Below are positions 10,509 through 21,319 of a stretch of DNA of 64,000 bases, piece after piece. How positions within the stretch are numbered: position 1 is the stretch's first letter; every line of letters begins with the position of its first letter. Source of the stretch: Alternaria dauci. Taxonomy: Eukaryota; Ascomycota; Dothideomycetes; Pleosporales; Pleosporaceae. The position numbers were made by a program, and so were the translations under genes. Below the pieces are notes generated by a model. The model saw only the letters and a list, made by a program, of their open reading frames with translations, made no database searches and was not told where the DNA came from. The stretch is taken from positions 434,001-498,000 of the forward strand of contig NC_091277.1 of NCBI RefSeq assembly GCF_042100115.1, in the 5' to 3' direction.

Positions 10509-12260
10509 TCATTGAGACTGTTCGTAAGCCGGTGAGTAAACTACCGATAGTTGGTAAGCCGGTTGGCGACTCAATTGGTAAGCCGGATGGTTTTGCCACA
10601 CATACGAAGCAGCTCGTCGCACCAATACCTCTAACCACCTTATCATCAATATCTCGTCCGGAAACTGCCTCCTAGAACGATGCATTTGGTTGCAGGCCAA
10701 CCATACAACCTGCGCTTTCTCATACCAATAGGTAATCTGGCCTCGCCGCGCCCCCTCGACCTCTTCAAATCTTGGCTGTTTGACTCTTATGCCCGTAGTA
10801 CACTGCTTGTCGTACTCACTCTTGAGCATCAGCCAACACATGCTTGAGTAACCAAACTGCTCAACCGTAAAGTCTGCAATGTATTCGTCGCCGGACTGAG
10901 TGTTGATTTTGAAGATGCTGTGACGGACTCGTGGATTGGGTCGACTACCTTTCCAGTAGAAGACCCAATACGGTTTCGCTTCCACCGCGAGCCACACTAT
11001 CTTAGCGCTGACATGTCTCAGACGAGGCTCGAGCATTTGGAAGAAGAGGCGGATACTAAAGTCGCAGTGATTAAACTTGCTAGACCCCATTCGCATGCCG
11101 GGACTTGTCCAGGGAGGATGGACAGCCGCACCCCATGCGTGTTTCCAGCCCCGATATGTCATTGGAGACGTGCTTTCGCAGATGATTATAGGCTTGCCTG
11201 GTCCAGGAGAAGGGCTGACATGATGCTCAACGCAAATCTTTGGTTCGTGTTGAAGCACGAGATTGAAGATGTGCCAGTATGGTGCGATTATGGCTTGGAC
11301 TTCGTCAAATTCTATCCGTGAAGGATAATCGACCGGTAGATTTGGTCGGAAGGGGTGCGAGTCGACGAGGTAGAAGGCTCGATTACATGTTTCTTCTAGT
11401 GTAGGATATTCTTTCCAATCTTTCTGGCTCAACAATAGTTCTCTTGATGGAGAATATGCTGTTGCATCTGCTCTGATTGGTGGAGATGGGCTTGGGGCAG
11501 GGTGTTCCGTTGAGTCTTCTGGGATTAACTGGGATGAACCTAGTGCAGGATGTTCTTTTGATTCTACCTGCCTCGACGGAGATGCACTTGGTGTAGGGTA
11601 TTCTCTTGAGTCTACTTGGGGTGACGGAGATGAACCTGGTGCAGAATGTTCCGTTGGGTCTCCTTGGCTCGACGGACAAGCGTCTGGCGACGGATGTTCT
11701 GTCGAGTCTATTGCATTGATCGGAGAAGTGCTTCGTGTAGAACGTCCTGCAGATTCTACTTCGCACAGAGAAGACGCGCCTGGCGAAGGACATTCTTTTG
11801 AGTCTACTGCATTGGATGGAGAGGTGTCGAGAGTATAATGTTCTGTAGAGTCTACTTCGTCTTGAGGAGATTCGCATAGCGAAGGATATCGTGCAGTGTC
11901 TAGCACACTAAATGGAGAGGTGTCGAGAATAGAATGTCGTGCAAAGTCTACTTCGTCCTGGGGGGATACGCATAGCGGAGGGTATTCTGTCAATTCTACT
12001 ACACTTAGTGGTGAGGTGTCGAGAGTAAAATATCCTGCGCAGTCTCCTTCGCCCAGCGGAGACGCGCCTGGTGAAGAACATCTTGCCGGGCTCCCCTTTC
12101 TTGACGGAGGTACTCTATGTGTAGGACGTCTTTTCTGCTGCCACTGATTTGACAGACCTGCTTTTCTTGTAGGATATCCTTTTGACGTTGTTGGCCTGGC
12201 GAAGTCCCGGTCGTAGGAGGTGAGGAAATAGCGTCGATCACGACGTGAAGGAGTTGTCAT
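10509..12260 (-). CDS. Hypothetical protein with a 16-residue tandem repeat
   Basis: This is a single-exon frame of 583 residues. After a basic N-terminus of about 66 residues come 14 or 15 copies of a 16-residue unit, rough consensus SPxxxVDSTEHPSPxx (residues 67-290), likely disordered and rich in Ser, Pro, Asp and Glu. The C-terminal half (about 300-560) is unlike the repeat: it looks folded, with many aromatics and motifs such as TYRGWKHAWGAAVHPPW, VWLAVEAKPYWVFYW and EYIADFTVEQFGY. An H...D spacing (RHSIF...YIADFT) recalls papain or transglutaminase-like folds, but no catalytic cysteine is convincing. The last 25 residues hold a small second repeat (PAYQLS). I do not recognise the family. 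The gene stands alone in a gene-poor 4.5-kb stretch. Confidence 0.65.
   Translation of the reverse strand: MTTPSRRDRRYFLTSYDRDFARPTTSKGYPTRKAGLSNQWQQKRRPTHRVPPSRKGSPARCSSPGASPLGEGDCAGYFTLDTSPLSVVELTEYPPLCVSPQDEVDFARHSILDTSPFSVLDTARYPSLCESPQDEVDSTEHYTLDTSPSNAVDSKECPSPGASSLCEVESAGRSTRSTSPINAIDSTEHPSPDACPSSQGDPTEHSAPGSSPSPQVDSREYPTPSASPSRQVESKEHPALGSSQLIPEDSTEHPAPSPSPPIRADATAYSPSRELLLSQKDWKEYPTLEETCNRAFYLVDSHPFRPNLPVDYPSRIEFDEVQAIIAPYWHIFNLVLQHEPKICVEHHVSPSPGPGKPIIICESTSPMTYRGWKHAWGAAVHPPWTSPGMRMGSSKFNHCDFSIRLFFQMLEPRLRHVSAKIVWLAVEAKPYWVFYWKGSRPNPRVRHSIFKINTQSGDEYIADFTVEQFGYSSMCWLMLKSEYDKQCTTGIRVKQPRFEEVEGARRGQITYWYEKAQVVWLACNQMHRSRRQFPDEILMIRWLEVLVRRAASYVWQNHPAYQLSRQPAYQLSVVYSPAYEQSQ
11391..12062 (-). 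repeat. Coding minisatellite, 48-bp unit, about 14 copies
   Basis: The stretch encodes fourteen consecutive 16-residue units, most starting SP. Units 2 and 4 (ending LCV, LCE) and units 3 and 5 (SPQDEVD...LDT) pair up as a 32-residue higher-order repeat. Later copies drift toward SPSPQVDSREYPTPSA. No interruption of frame is seen, so copy changes by whole units would keep the protein readable. Confidence 0.85.
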
Positions 12261-13465
12261 GGCTTGTTAGGTTAGTGGGAAGTATTTTTCTCGTCTATTA
12301 ATTAAAATCATGATTTTCAGAATGAATTGTCTGAAGTTTTGCGATAAATGGAGGTGTGGCCCATGTTAATACAACCCTCGAGTTGTACCCGGGTAGGACC
12401 ACGGTGCCGACGGTAAGCGTCCAACTATGCTTCTCACTGTCGAGCTCGTAGACCGACATGTATTCGTAATTAAATACAAGGTCCGAAAGAGCCGAATGAA
12501 GACTGCGTCTGATTGAGCTGGCAGCAACCGCGGAAGTGTGGGTATCACTCAACCTAGGTACCACGAACTTAGCGTTGTATGCCTAGATCATTGTCCAATG
12601 GTATACTCCCAGGTAGTAAACCAACCATTAAGTCTCGTTAGGAACTCTAAACGTGATTTCGATGATGATTCCTTCCAATCATCATCAGCCTTACGGACGA
12701 CTACATTGCCACCTTCACCTATCTCTCTAGCGAAGCATCGAGAAGCCTCAGATCGTCAGTTCTCCATAATCTTTCCACTCCACTCACCAGATCCATAACC
12801 CTGACCACCGTATTCTGCGTGGCCAGGCCGCGAGAGAAGCAAAACTTGGCACACGCCAGTCGCTCCTGCGGTCAACTAAGGTGTAGTTCTTCTTCGCGGA
12901 ACGCGGTTGATGAAACGACATGCGTTTTTGCGCATCACGTTGCTTCAGACAAAGAATCTTGGTTATAGCTTAAAAAAAAAGGTTGAAGCAAAGACGACAA
13001 AAACTAGAGCTATGTATAGGACCGCTGCAGGTTTCCGCCCACAGTGGATCAGGAGCGACGAACCATCTGCATGTGACCTCATGTGGCTCCACGCTAAGCG
13101 GCTTGGCTCTAATAGTACTAGCGCATAAACTTTGGGCTGGGCTGATTGCCAATGAGACGCCAGTCAGTATAGTTCCGTTTCAAGAGCCCCGTCAAGCTCA
13201 AACCCCTCGCGATGCTGTTGCCGCCGCCGCCGTTGTTCTGACTGTCAACCCTCTCTCTTTCGAGGCGAGTCTTTCGTCGCTCCCTTGACCAGTCTTTCTT
13301 GTCACTCTCTATCTTACCATTAGGTCCCATCGTGGCCGTTACAATCTCTCTATAGGTTACGCTGGTTCGTGCCTGCACACGCTCTCTGCCGCGATAAACG
13401 CGTTGTTGCACATTCGAGGTGTTTTCAGTCGAGTTTTGCAGGCTGATTGTTTGAGTTTTTGCAAG
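12261..13465. other. Intergenic region
   Basis: This is 1.2 kb between divergent genes, holding both promoters. Short frames on either strand, including an 88-residue minus frame at 12298-12564, show no recognisable content. Confidence 0.5.
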
Positions 13466-15123
13466 ATGCTGGGTTTCCACAGAAGAACGAGGTCTTTAAT
13501 ACCGGTCAAGGATCTGGGCAAGTATGACAAGGTGGCCATGGTTGAGGAGGACGAGGAGCGGGATGTAGAGGAAGAGATGGAGATGCACAGCGCGCCAGAT
13601 GGCGCGGATAAGTCGCGATGGTCGCAGCTGATGCTGGTGTACCTCATCTTCCTTGCTGAGGCGTATGTTCTACTATCCAATCTCGACGACATCACCCGTC
13701 TGTTCCGACTTATGCTGACATACTATACAGCATCATGGCATCAAGCCTCCAACCACAACTCCAGATGCTCCTCTCGTCTTCCGACTACTGCGGCACTCTC
13801 TCCTCGTCATACCTCCGAAGCATACTCGACTGCGCATACGCATTTGGTGGAACTACGGGTCTGTTCTGGGGATACCTCGCCGACCGTATGGGACGAAGGC
13901 GCGTCACGCTCATTGGGCTCTGGAGCATGTTCGCATGCTGCCTGAGCATGGGATTCGCAACCAGTCTTGTCGGCTGCACTATCTTCCGCTTCGTCGCTGG
14001 CATGGTCAGCTCCGCGATTGTATGCACCACCCTGACCATGATTGGAGATCTGAGCACATCGGCAGAGGAGAGAGCGAAGAACGTCGCCCGGCTACCTACC
14101 ATCTCTCTGGGCGGCTCCATGGGCCCAATCATGCAACTCATGGTCTCGGAAAGCCTGCAAGCCTACAACATGGTCTGGCAAGACTTTCCAACCCTAGGCT
14201 CTGAGCTAGCCTGCGGAGCCGTGTTGTTCGCCATTGCGCTCACGGCGAGCATCTGCCTCAAGGAAACGCTTCCTCACCACAACGACCGCTCTGCAGACTC
14301 CGTTGACATGGACTGCGAGAAGGCTGCTTTCCTCCGTCGCGACTCAGAAGACACAAACATCACTCTCGTTGACTTTGCTCGCCCAGAGCCCATCACAATC
14401 TCCCAGTTTCTCCAAGCCCCATCTCTTATGGTCCTTCTGTCCTCTTTCTGCCTCCTCTCGCTCCACGCATCGACTTTTGACGTCGTCCTTCCCCACCTCG
14501 GACACAGCAGCACAGACCAAGGCGGCATGGGCATCTCGTGCGACTGGCTCAGTATCGTCGTCCTCGGCGTCCGCGGCATCGCAGGCATGGTCCTCTACTA
14601 CGCTATCCCTTACGCGACGTCGAAGTACGGTCTCGTCAAACTGTACCGCTCCGTGTCCGCCCTCCTCCCCACCACATACATCCTCACACCCATCCTCGCC
14701 GTTGTCGTCACCTGCTCCGGCCTTGAACCCGTCGTTTCCGCTCTTTCAATCTTTGCCCAACACCTCCTCACCGGCGGCGCAAATGTCCTCGTTTCTCTGC
14801 TCGTCCTCAACACCACACCAGATGCTTTCTCAGCCGGCACCGTTGTCGGCATGATGCAGATCGCCAGTCTATTCAAGGCTTTTGCCGTTGCAGTTAGTGG
14901 TACAAGCTATTACTTTAGCGACGATCTTAGCGTACAGACAACAAACTTCGCTCTCTGGACTTGCCTCGCACTCTTCGGCATCGTCGGTGCAGGACTAGCC
15001 TGGTTTGTCCGCGAACGCCCTAGTGTGGAGAAGGACTTTCCCAGCGAGGTCCTGTGCTGGGAAACGTGCTTTGATGCTGATGCCGAGAAGCAGTTTAACC
15101 TCGAGGATGTCGAGGAGGTTTGA
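13466..15123 (+). CDS. Major facilitator superfamily (DHA1-like) transporter
   Basis: Exons 13466-13662 and 13731-15123 (68-nt intron, GTATGT...TACAG) give 529 residues. An acidic cytoplasmic N-terminus leads into about 12 predicted membrane segments. MFS motif A is clear as GYLADRMGRRRV after the second helix, and a conserved SLGGSMGPI lies in the next helices. A polar loop between the halves holds acidic and Ser-rich sequence. It would sit in the plasma or vacuolar membrane and move small molecules by proton exchange; the substrate cannot be read from sequence. An in-frame Met at 13403 would add 21 residues lacking membrane or family features, so Met 13466 is preferred. The neighbours do not suggest a metabolite cluster. 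Confidence 0.85.
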
Positions 15124-15926
15124 TCAGTCACTGTATCATCACCTGTTGCATGTCTTGATGCTGTTTGTAGCGCGTCCTTTATCGTTTCATTTTTCTTGTA
15201 TGTCTTTTCTTTTGTGCTTGTTCATCTATCTCCTTGCGTTGAGTTTCACAATCTTGTTCTTGGGTTGTATGAGTATATAGCAAGTCATCGTATCCTGACC
15301 TTGAGTCAGTTGTCTATCTTGAGATACTCGAAGATGTGCTATTGTGATGTGAGGCATTGGTTCTCTCCCATCTCCCAGCACCAACACCAGTACCCTGTTT
15401 TGGGCGTACCGTGGTTGGGAGAGTCGAATCCCTGATGCAAACCACACATGAAAGTCACTACACCAAAGCTGAGGACTCTTCGAACCAGAAATTTGAAGTC
15501 TACGTATAGAGACGTTATCTAACCTGGTCCACCTGTTGGTGATCTTCTCTACCGTGGGTCGCGTGAACAAGTAAACAGTGCTGGAGGACACTACAAGAAG
15601 TATCAATACAAGCACATGGTGACACTGTAAGGATACCATTAGTTATCGAGACAGATCACGACATCATGTAGCAAGTTCAGTAAAAGTTTCTTGAACGAAT
15701 TCGTTATACTATGGACGACTAAGTTTCCATGAACCAGTCCAAATCAGACCGAGTGGTTGAGTATCTCTAATCAAACGACTTTTACCCATAACGCCATACC
15801 CAGAGACCCGAAACCCAGATTCGACGATCATTTCACATATATCGTACCGCAGCTCCATTACTTACTCTTCGAGATGATCAAAGCAGATACACGAAACGAT
15901 GTGCACGACAGTGTCCTAGAAGACGC
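15124..15926. other. Convergent intergenic region
   Basis: This is 0.8 kb between the 3' ends of the MFS gene and NSR1. It is AT- and T-rich next to the MFS stop, as expected for 3' UTRs. No gene is seen. Confidence 0.55.
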
Positions 15927-17398
15927 TTAATCGAAGCTCTTCTTTTGACCCTGGAAGTCACCGAAACCACCACGGTTGAATGAACCACCGCGGCCGCCAC
16001 GGCCACCGCCACGACCGCCGCCGAAACCACGGCCACCTCCACGACCACCACGGTCGCCGAAGCCACCGCGGCCGCCGCCACGTCCGCCGCGACCACCACC
16101 ACGGCCACCACCGAAGCCACCGCCGCCACCGTTGTCCTCACGAGGTTGAGCGTAGTCGATACGGATGGCACGGCCGCCAATCTCCTGGCCGTTCAAGGCC
16201 TCAAGAGCGGCGGTAGCCTCTTCCTGGGAGCTGAAGTCGACGTATCCGAAACCCTTGAGGGAACCAGTGTCGCGGTCGGTTGGGAGAGAGACACGGGTGA
16301 TGTTACCGTACTCTTGGAAGACCTCCTGGATGCTCTCGTTGGAGCACTCGAACGAGACGTTGCCGAGGAAGAGGGTGTTGCTAGGAGGGCTGCGCTTGTC
16401 ACCGTACTTGTTGGCACGGGCACCATTGGCATCGGGCTTAGCACGGGGAGTGCTGAAGTCGACGTTGAGCTGACGACCGTCAAGCTCGTACTCGTGCATC
16501 TCCTTCTGGGCCTTGGCGGCATCGGCAGCGTTGGCGAACTCGACGTAACCGAAACCCTTAGCACGGCCAGTCTCACGGTCAGTGATGACACGGCAGCCAA
16601 CGATCTCACCGAAGCCCTCGAACTCGCGGCGGAGCCAGTCCTCATCGATGTTCCAGCTCATGTTGCCAACGAAGAGGTTCTTAACACCCTCCTCAGCGGC
16701 GGGCTCCTCAGTCTTGGTCTTCTTGACAGCGGGGGCAGTAGCCTCCTCAGCCTTGCGCTTCTTGGAGGGAGCCTCCTCGCTCTCGGAAGCGGAAGAGTCA
16801 TCGGAATCGGCGTCAGAGGAGTCGTCAGAGTCGGAGGTGGAGGTAGCCTGTCACAGTTAGTCGACGTCGTGTGATGGTAAAATGCTAAACTGACCTCAGC
16901 CTTGGCAGCGGGCTTCTCGTCCTCAGACTCGCTGCTGTCGGAGTCGCTGTCGGAGTCGCTGGACTCAGCCTTGGCCGCGGCCTTCTTTGCGCCGTTGGCC
17001 TTGGCCTTGGGGGCAGGCTTCTCCTCCTCGCTGCTCTCGCTGTCGCTGTCCTCCTCGCTGCTGTCGGACGAGTCAGAATCAGAGTCGGCCTTAGCAGCGA
17101 CCTTGGGAGCAGCCTTGGCAGGAGTCTTCTTCTCGACGACCTCCTCCTCGCTGCTGCTCTCAGAGGATTCTTCGCTCTCGCTCTCGCTCTCAGACGAAGA
17201 ATCAGACTCCGGCTCTGGGGTAGGAGCCTTCTTCGACTTCTTCTTGTCCTTGATGTTGGAAGCAACTGACTTGGCAATGTCCTTGCTCTTCGACTTGGGA
17301 GTAGCAGCGGGCTTGGTAACGCGGCCTGCCTTGACGGCGGCGACCTCGGACTTCTTGTCCTTCTTGGACGACTTGTCCGCAACCTTGGTCTTGCCCAT
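15927..17398 (-). CDS. NSR1: Nucleolin-like rRNA-processing protein
   Basis: Exons 16895-17398 and 15927-16847 (47-nt intron, GTCAGT, ACTAAC branch, ACAG) give 474 residues. The N-terminal half alternates basic KKDKKSEVAA-type stretches with long acidic Ser/Asp/Glu tracts, typical CK2 targets. Two RRMs follow: RRM1 from about residue 224 (KNLFVGNMSW; KGFGYVEF) and RRM2 from about 325 (TLFLGNVSF; KGFGYVDF). The C-terminus from about 403 is a Gly/Arg-rich RGG domain ending in FGDFQGQKKSFD. This is the architecture of yeast Nsr1, fission yeast gar2 and animal nucleolin, which act in pre-rRNA processing and 40S assembly in the nucleolus. The upstream region carries a striking set of GCCC(A/T)C motifs (17586-17887). 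Confidence 0.92.
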
Positions 17399-18668
17399 TT
17401 TGATGATAGGTAACTAGATCTACAATGCATTAGTATTATGAAACGTGCGACGGAAGCGCCAAAATTATGTGACAGAACAAGGAAAGAGAGGAGTCGGCGG
17501 CAGTGACGCCACCGCTCGGGCGCTGACAACCAAAGGTCGTCGTATGCGCCAGTCTGCTCGGTCTGATTGTCTCAAATTGCGAAAAGCCCACTGGTATCTC
17601 TCGAGACCGCACGAAGCGGATATCCCTCAAGCCCACGGAAAGCCCACAAGAGCCCACAGAAAACCGAGCTTCAAGGCAGCGCGTTCCCGCAAAAGCCGAG
17701 AAGCCGGAAGATTAACCCTCATAGTAGCAAAAAGCCCTCAGGATGATCTTGTCGTGCCCTGGCGAGCGACAGACGTGCCCTCTGTAGTGTGTGTTAAGGA
17801 AAAGCCAAACGTTGCCCACTGACTTGTATTTTGATCTGGTACTGGATGTTGCCCTCAGTAGCCCACTTGAGAATCGCGAAAGCCCTCAGTGAATATTTCG
17901 AACGGTAGATGTTCGAAAAGAGTTGTGAAGAAGGTTGGTGGTAGAAGGTAGTTGGCAAATGGTTGGGAGCGCGCAGTTTATGTAGCAGAAAGATCAGCAT
18001 CGAACTTTTCAGCGGATCCGGGGCCCGAGCTTTGCGCTAGAGGCGCGCCTTCGAGGTACGCTACAGTCGCTCCACTGCTCACCCATCCAACGGCGACGGC
18101 GGTATAAACAACTCAAGGGTTTTTGGATGCTTGTTTTTTACTGCGAGGGTAGATAATCATGGCAAATTCTTAGTGAGAATTTGAGAATTTGTGCCTGGCA
18201 AAGTGCTGCACCTAATTCAATCTATCGAGCCAGGTAAAATCTTCTTTCCACAATTTCACGTCAGAGAACACCCAATCGTCTAAACACTCAGTGGATACGA
18301 TTAATCTCAGATAGTGTGTTTACCGAGGATGCCTACTGGGCTATCAGAGTTGCCCTCAAACAGCTTTGTCATGCTTCGGTGTACGCATCTTTTTGGAGCC
18401 ACAACATCGACCATGTTAGGGTGATGTGCATACAAGTAGTCCAACGCGATCAACAGAGCCTGGACAGCAGACCCTGAAGGAAACTCTCCAGACGGCAGTT
18501 CCATGGCATGTCGGTCCATTGTCGGACGATAGCTGGGGAGAGAACTCTTCGCGGCAGAGCTCAAAATGCAGGGCAGCGGCTAGCGCGGATGTGGTAACGC
18601 GTAAATCGATCCGCCACGTTCCTCGAATCCGTCCAGACCCTCTCCAAGCTCACTTGGGTAGCTCCAAC
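17399..18668. other. Divergent promoter region between NSR1 and ALG6
   Basis: These 1.27 kb separate the start codons of NSR1 and ALG6. The NSR1-proximal part holds the motif cluster listed separately. An in-frame extension of ALG6 up to Met 18426 exists but looks like leader sequence. Confidence 0.6.
17586..17887 (-). promoter_or_regulatory. Cluster of ten GCCC(A/T)C motifs upstream of NSR1
   Basis: On the plus strand GCCCAC begins at 17586, 17631, 17642, 17652, 17814 and 17861, and GCCCTC at 17734, 17777, 17851 and 17882. All ten have the same orientation, several in an AAAGCCC context, within 302 bases and 190-490 bases upstream of the NSR1 start. Read toward NSR1 they are GTGGGC and GAGGGC. 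This looks like a repeated factor-binding site for a ribosome-production gene; the factor is unknown. Confidence 0.45.
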
Positions 18669-20472
18669 ATGGCATCTCCAGCAGCCCACAAACCCCGACG
18701 GCGGCGAAAGATTGAGGAAGGATCTCTCGCCCAGGTCGCTCACGGCACGCTCGATCTCGACCAGTCCACGAATGCACGGAAGCCCGCATTCCCTCTCGTC
18801 GCGTTCCTCTGGCCAGCGAAAGGCACCGTCTCGCAATGGATCACGATACCCCTCATTTTGATGGCAGTCGGTTTATTCAGATGGACCGTCAGCTTATGGG
18901 GCTACTCTGGATACCAGTCGCCGCCAATGCACGGTGATTTCGAAGCTCAGCGACACTGGATGGAAATTACGAAACATCTACCCGTGTCGAAATGGTACTT
19001 TTACGACTTGCAGTGGTGGGGACTGGATTACCCGCCTCTGACGGCGTATCACAGCTGGGTCTTGGGCGTCATGTATGTGGGAGTATCGTACGTCGGATGC
19101 AAGTACTGATCATTGTAGTGGCTCTGCTATCAATCCGGAATGGTTCGCTCTTGACAAGTCGCGGGCTCTCGATGACCCCTCCCTCAAGATATACATGCGA
19201 GCGACTGTCTTCGTATCCGAATACCTCATCTACGTCCCCGCGATAGTCATCTTCCTCCGCCGGTATTCGCGACTAGAAGGAGTCAACATCTGGGAGTCGT
19301 CAATTGCGCTGGTTGCTATCCTAATGCAGCCGGGCACCATATTGATCGACCATGGGCACTTCCAATACAACACTGTCATGCTTGGCTTTGCAGTTGCAAC
19401 ACTTTCGAGCATGATCGCTGGAAGACCACTGTGGGGGTGCGTCTTCTTCGTCGGCGCGCTCGGTTTCAAACAGATGGCCTTGTTCTATGCGCCTGCGGTG
19501 TTCGCATACTTGCTGGGCATCTGCCTTTTCCCCAGGATCAACATCGTGCGATTCCTCGCAATTGCGCTGACGACTGTGGCCGCGTTCGCTGTGCTGTACC
19601 TCCCATTTCTGATGGGTGTTGCGTACGATGTGTACACTGGTTTCGACCACGGTCCCCTCGAACTCCCACCACTCTTGAACCTGAGATGGTTCATGACACC
19701 ATGGGATATGAATGCATGGTACTACCCCTATGTTCTGGAGATGGGGCAGTCGATTCATCGCATTTTCCCCTTCTCTCGTGGACTGTTCGAAGACAAAGTT
19801 GCGAATATCTGGTGCACAATCCACACGATCCATAAGCTCAACCGGTACCCGATTGAGTTACTTCAGCGGCTCGCGCTACTTGCTACCTCTGCTGCTATCC
19901 TGCCGCCGTGCATAATTATCTTCATCAAACCCAAGAAGCAGCTCCTTCCACTAGCTTTCGCAGCCGTCTCCTGGGGATTCTTCCTCTGCTCGTACCAGGT
20001 ACACGAGAAGAATGTCTTGCTTCCGTTGTTGCCAATGACACTGCTCCTTAGCGGAAAAGATGGTTTGCTACCCTCCACTCGCGCGTGGGTCGGTCTCGCG
20101 AACATGCTCGGCGTCTGGACCATGTTCCCATTGCTCAAGAGAGACGACCTGCGAGTTCCATATTTTGTCATCTCACTCTTGTGGGCCTATCTTCTTGGTC
20201 TTCCACCAGTCTCTTTTTCCACCTTCCAAGGGGGTAGCCGAAGCGGATTGAACATATTCAGCAAGATCCTGCATCTCAATATCTACGTGGCCATGATTGC
20301 ATGGCACATTGCAGAGGCATTCTATCCTCCACCTACTGGCAAACCAGATCTCTGGGTTGTTGCGAATGCGATTCTCGGAACAGGCGGCTTCGGTATTTGC
20401 TATCTCTGGTGCTTGTGGCGACTTGTAGTCAACAGTGAGTTGTTTGGGGGAGTAAAGAACAAGACGCAGTAA
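18669..20472 (+). CDS. ALG6: Dolichyl-P-Glc:Man9GlcNAc2-PP-dolichol alpha-1,3-glucosyltransferase
   Basis: Exons 18669-19072 and 19119-20472 (46-nt intron, GTATGT, ACTGAT branch, GTAG) give 585 residues. A basic N-terminus leads to the first membrane helix, then the luminal motif HGDFEAQRHWMEIT and the stretch WWGLDYPPLTAYHSW, diagnostic of the ALG6/ALG8 (GT57) family; the GDFEAQRHWMEIT form fits ALG6 rather than ALG8. About a dozen membrane segments follow. Alg6 adds the first glucose to the lipid-linked oligosaccharide in the ER lumen, needed for efficient N-glycosylation. The Asp in GDFEAQ is the likely catalytic residue by family analogy. Met 18669 is chosen because it directly precedes the basic, family-like N-terminus. 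Confidence 0.9.
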
Positions 20473-20665
20473 AGTTTAGCAGTTGGCAATTCTTCGTTGC
20501 CGCACTTCAGCACTTCTTCAAGATACCCAGGTAGATTTTGGAGGGAAGATTTTGGTTCTCCATTCCTCAGATATTGTACAGCAAATACAGAAAAGCCTCT
20601 AGTGCGCAACGCCACCCATATGCATTTGTGTTGTACATGTTGTATACACTAACGTTACCCATGCG

Positions 20666-21009
20666 TTATATCTTGAAGCCGTATCCAGCCATACATCTCT
20701 TGTAGTCGTCGACTAGAGTGAAGCACTCTTTCTGAGGGTCGTTCGATGTGGAGAAGAGCATGCATTCGTCGCGCTTAGCCTTCTGGTCGGTGCAGACACC
20801 TAAAGTTTGGTACACGAAATCAGTACATGTTTCGCATAGAGTTTGCATAGGGGCTTCACTAACAGCATGGCTTGACTTTGGCCGGCGCGGCGGTGTCCTT
20901 GAGGTCTGAGCCCATGTTGGCGGCGGTTGGCGGTGCTAGAGTCCTATCACTTAGCCCTTCTGCGTCGCGTAGACATCATCGTCTGAACCGTGAGCTTACC
21001 TGACGACAT
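20666..21009 (-). CDS. COX17: Cytochrome c oxidase copper chaperone
   Basis: This small gene has three exons: 21000-21009, 20864-20935 and 20666-20799, with two 64-nt introns (donors GTAAGC and GTTAGT). The first exon has only 10 nt: three codons and the first base of a fourth. The product has 71 residues. It contains KPCCVC with the copper-binding pair (Cys27, Cys28) and a twin CX9C frame (Cys30/Cys40 and Cys53/Cys63), and ends CMAGYGFKI as in Cox17. Cox17 carries Cu(I) in the mitochondrial intermembrane space to Sco1 and Cox11 for cytochrome oxidase assembly. It is divergent from RNA1, with 310 bases between the start codons. The splice model is supported by complete recovery of the conserved core. 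Confidence 0.9.
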
Positions 21010-21319
21010 GCTGGCTGTATGTGTGGTGGTGGTGAATTGAAGGTGATTAGCAATCCATCGCAAAAGTCACCGAGCATGTCATCGGCTCAGCAGCCACTGA
21101 ACTTGCCGCACACTCCCGCGGCCTACGCCACAGACTTGTGGCGTGTGGCTAACACTAACCCTGCAGGCAACAGGGGTCTAGACAATGAACCAACCCCACT
21201 ACACTGCCAAAACAATTGCGACCCACGAGTCACACGCACTATAAACAAGTCCTTTCGCCCCCCTGTTGCTATCATATTGTTTGCACTTGAGACTATCATT
21301 AGTACGACTTGCAAAGAAC
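21010..21319. promoter_or_regulatory. Shared divergent promoter of COX17 and RNA1
   Basis: This 310-base gap separates the start codons of two divergently transcribed housekeeping genes. No further gene fits, so both promoters and 5' leaders must lie here. No specific site was identified. Confidence 0.5.

Noticed and set aside
11383..11877. 164-codon second minus-strand frame inside the minisatellite
   Set aside because: It is the same 48-bp repeat read one frame over; the 583-residue frame covers it and has a folded C-terminus.
15405..15440. tRNA-like B-box (GAGTCGAATCCC)
   Set aside because: It differs from the GGTTCRANYCC consensus and no matching A-box, anticodon arm or acceptor stem was found.
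15980..17417. Frames opposite NSR1 on the plus strand (up to 242 codons)
   Set aside because: They are reverse images of the acidic, RRM and RGG coding parts; no independent family resemblance.
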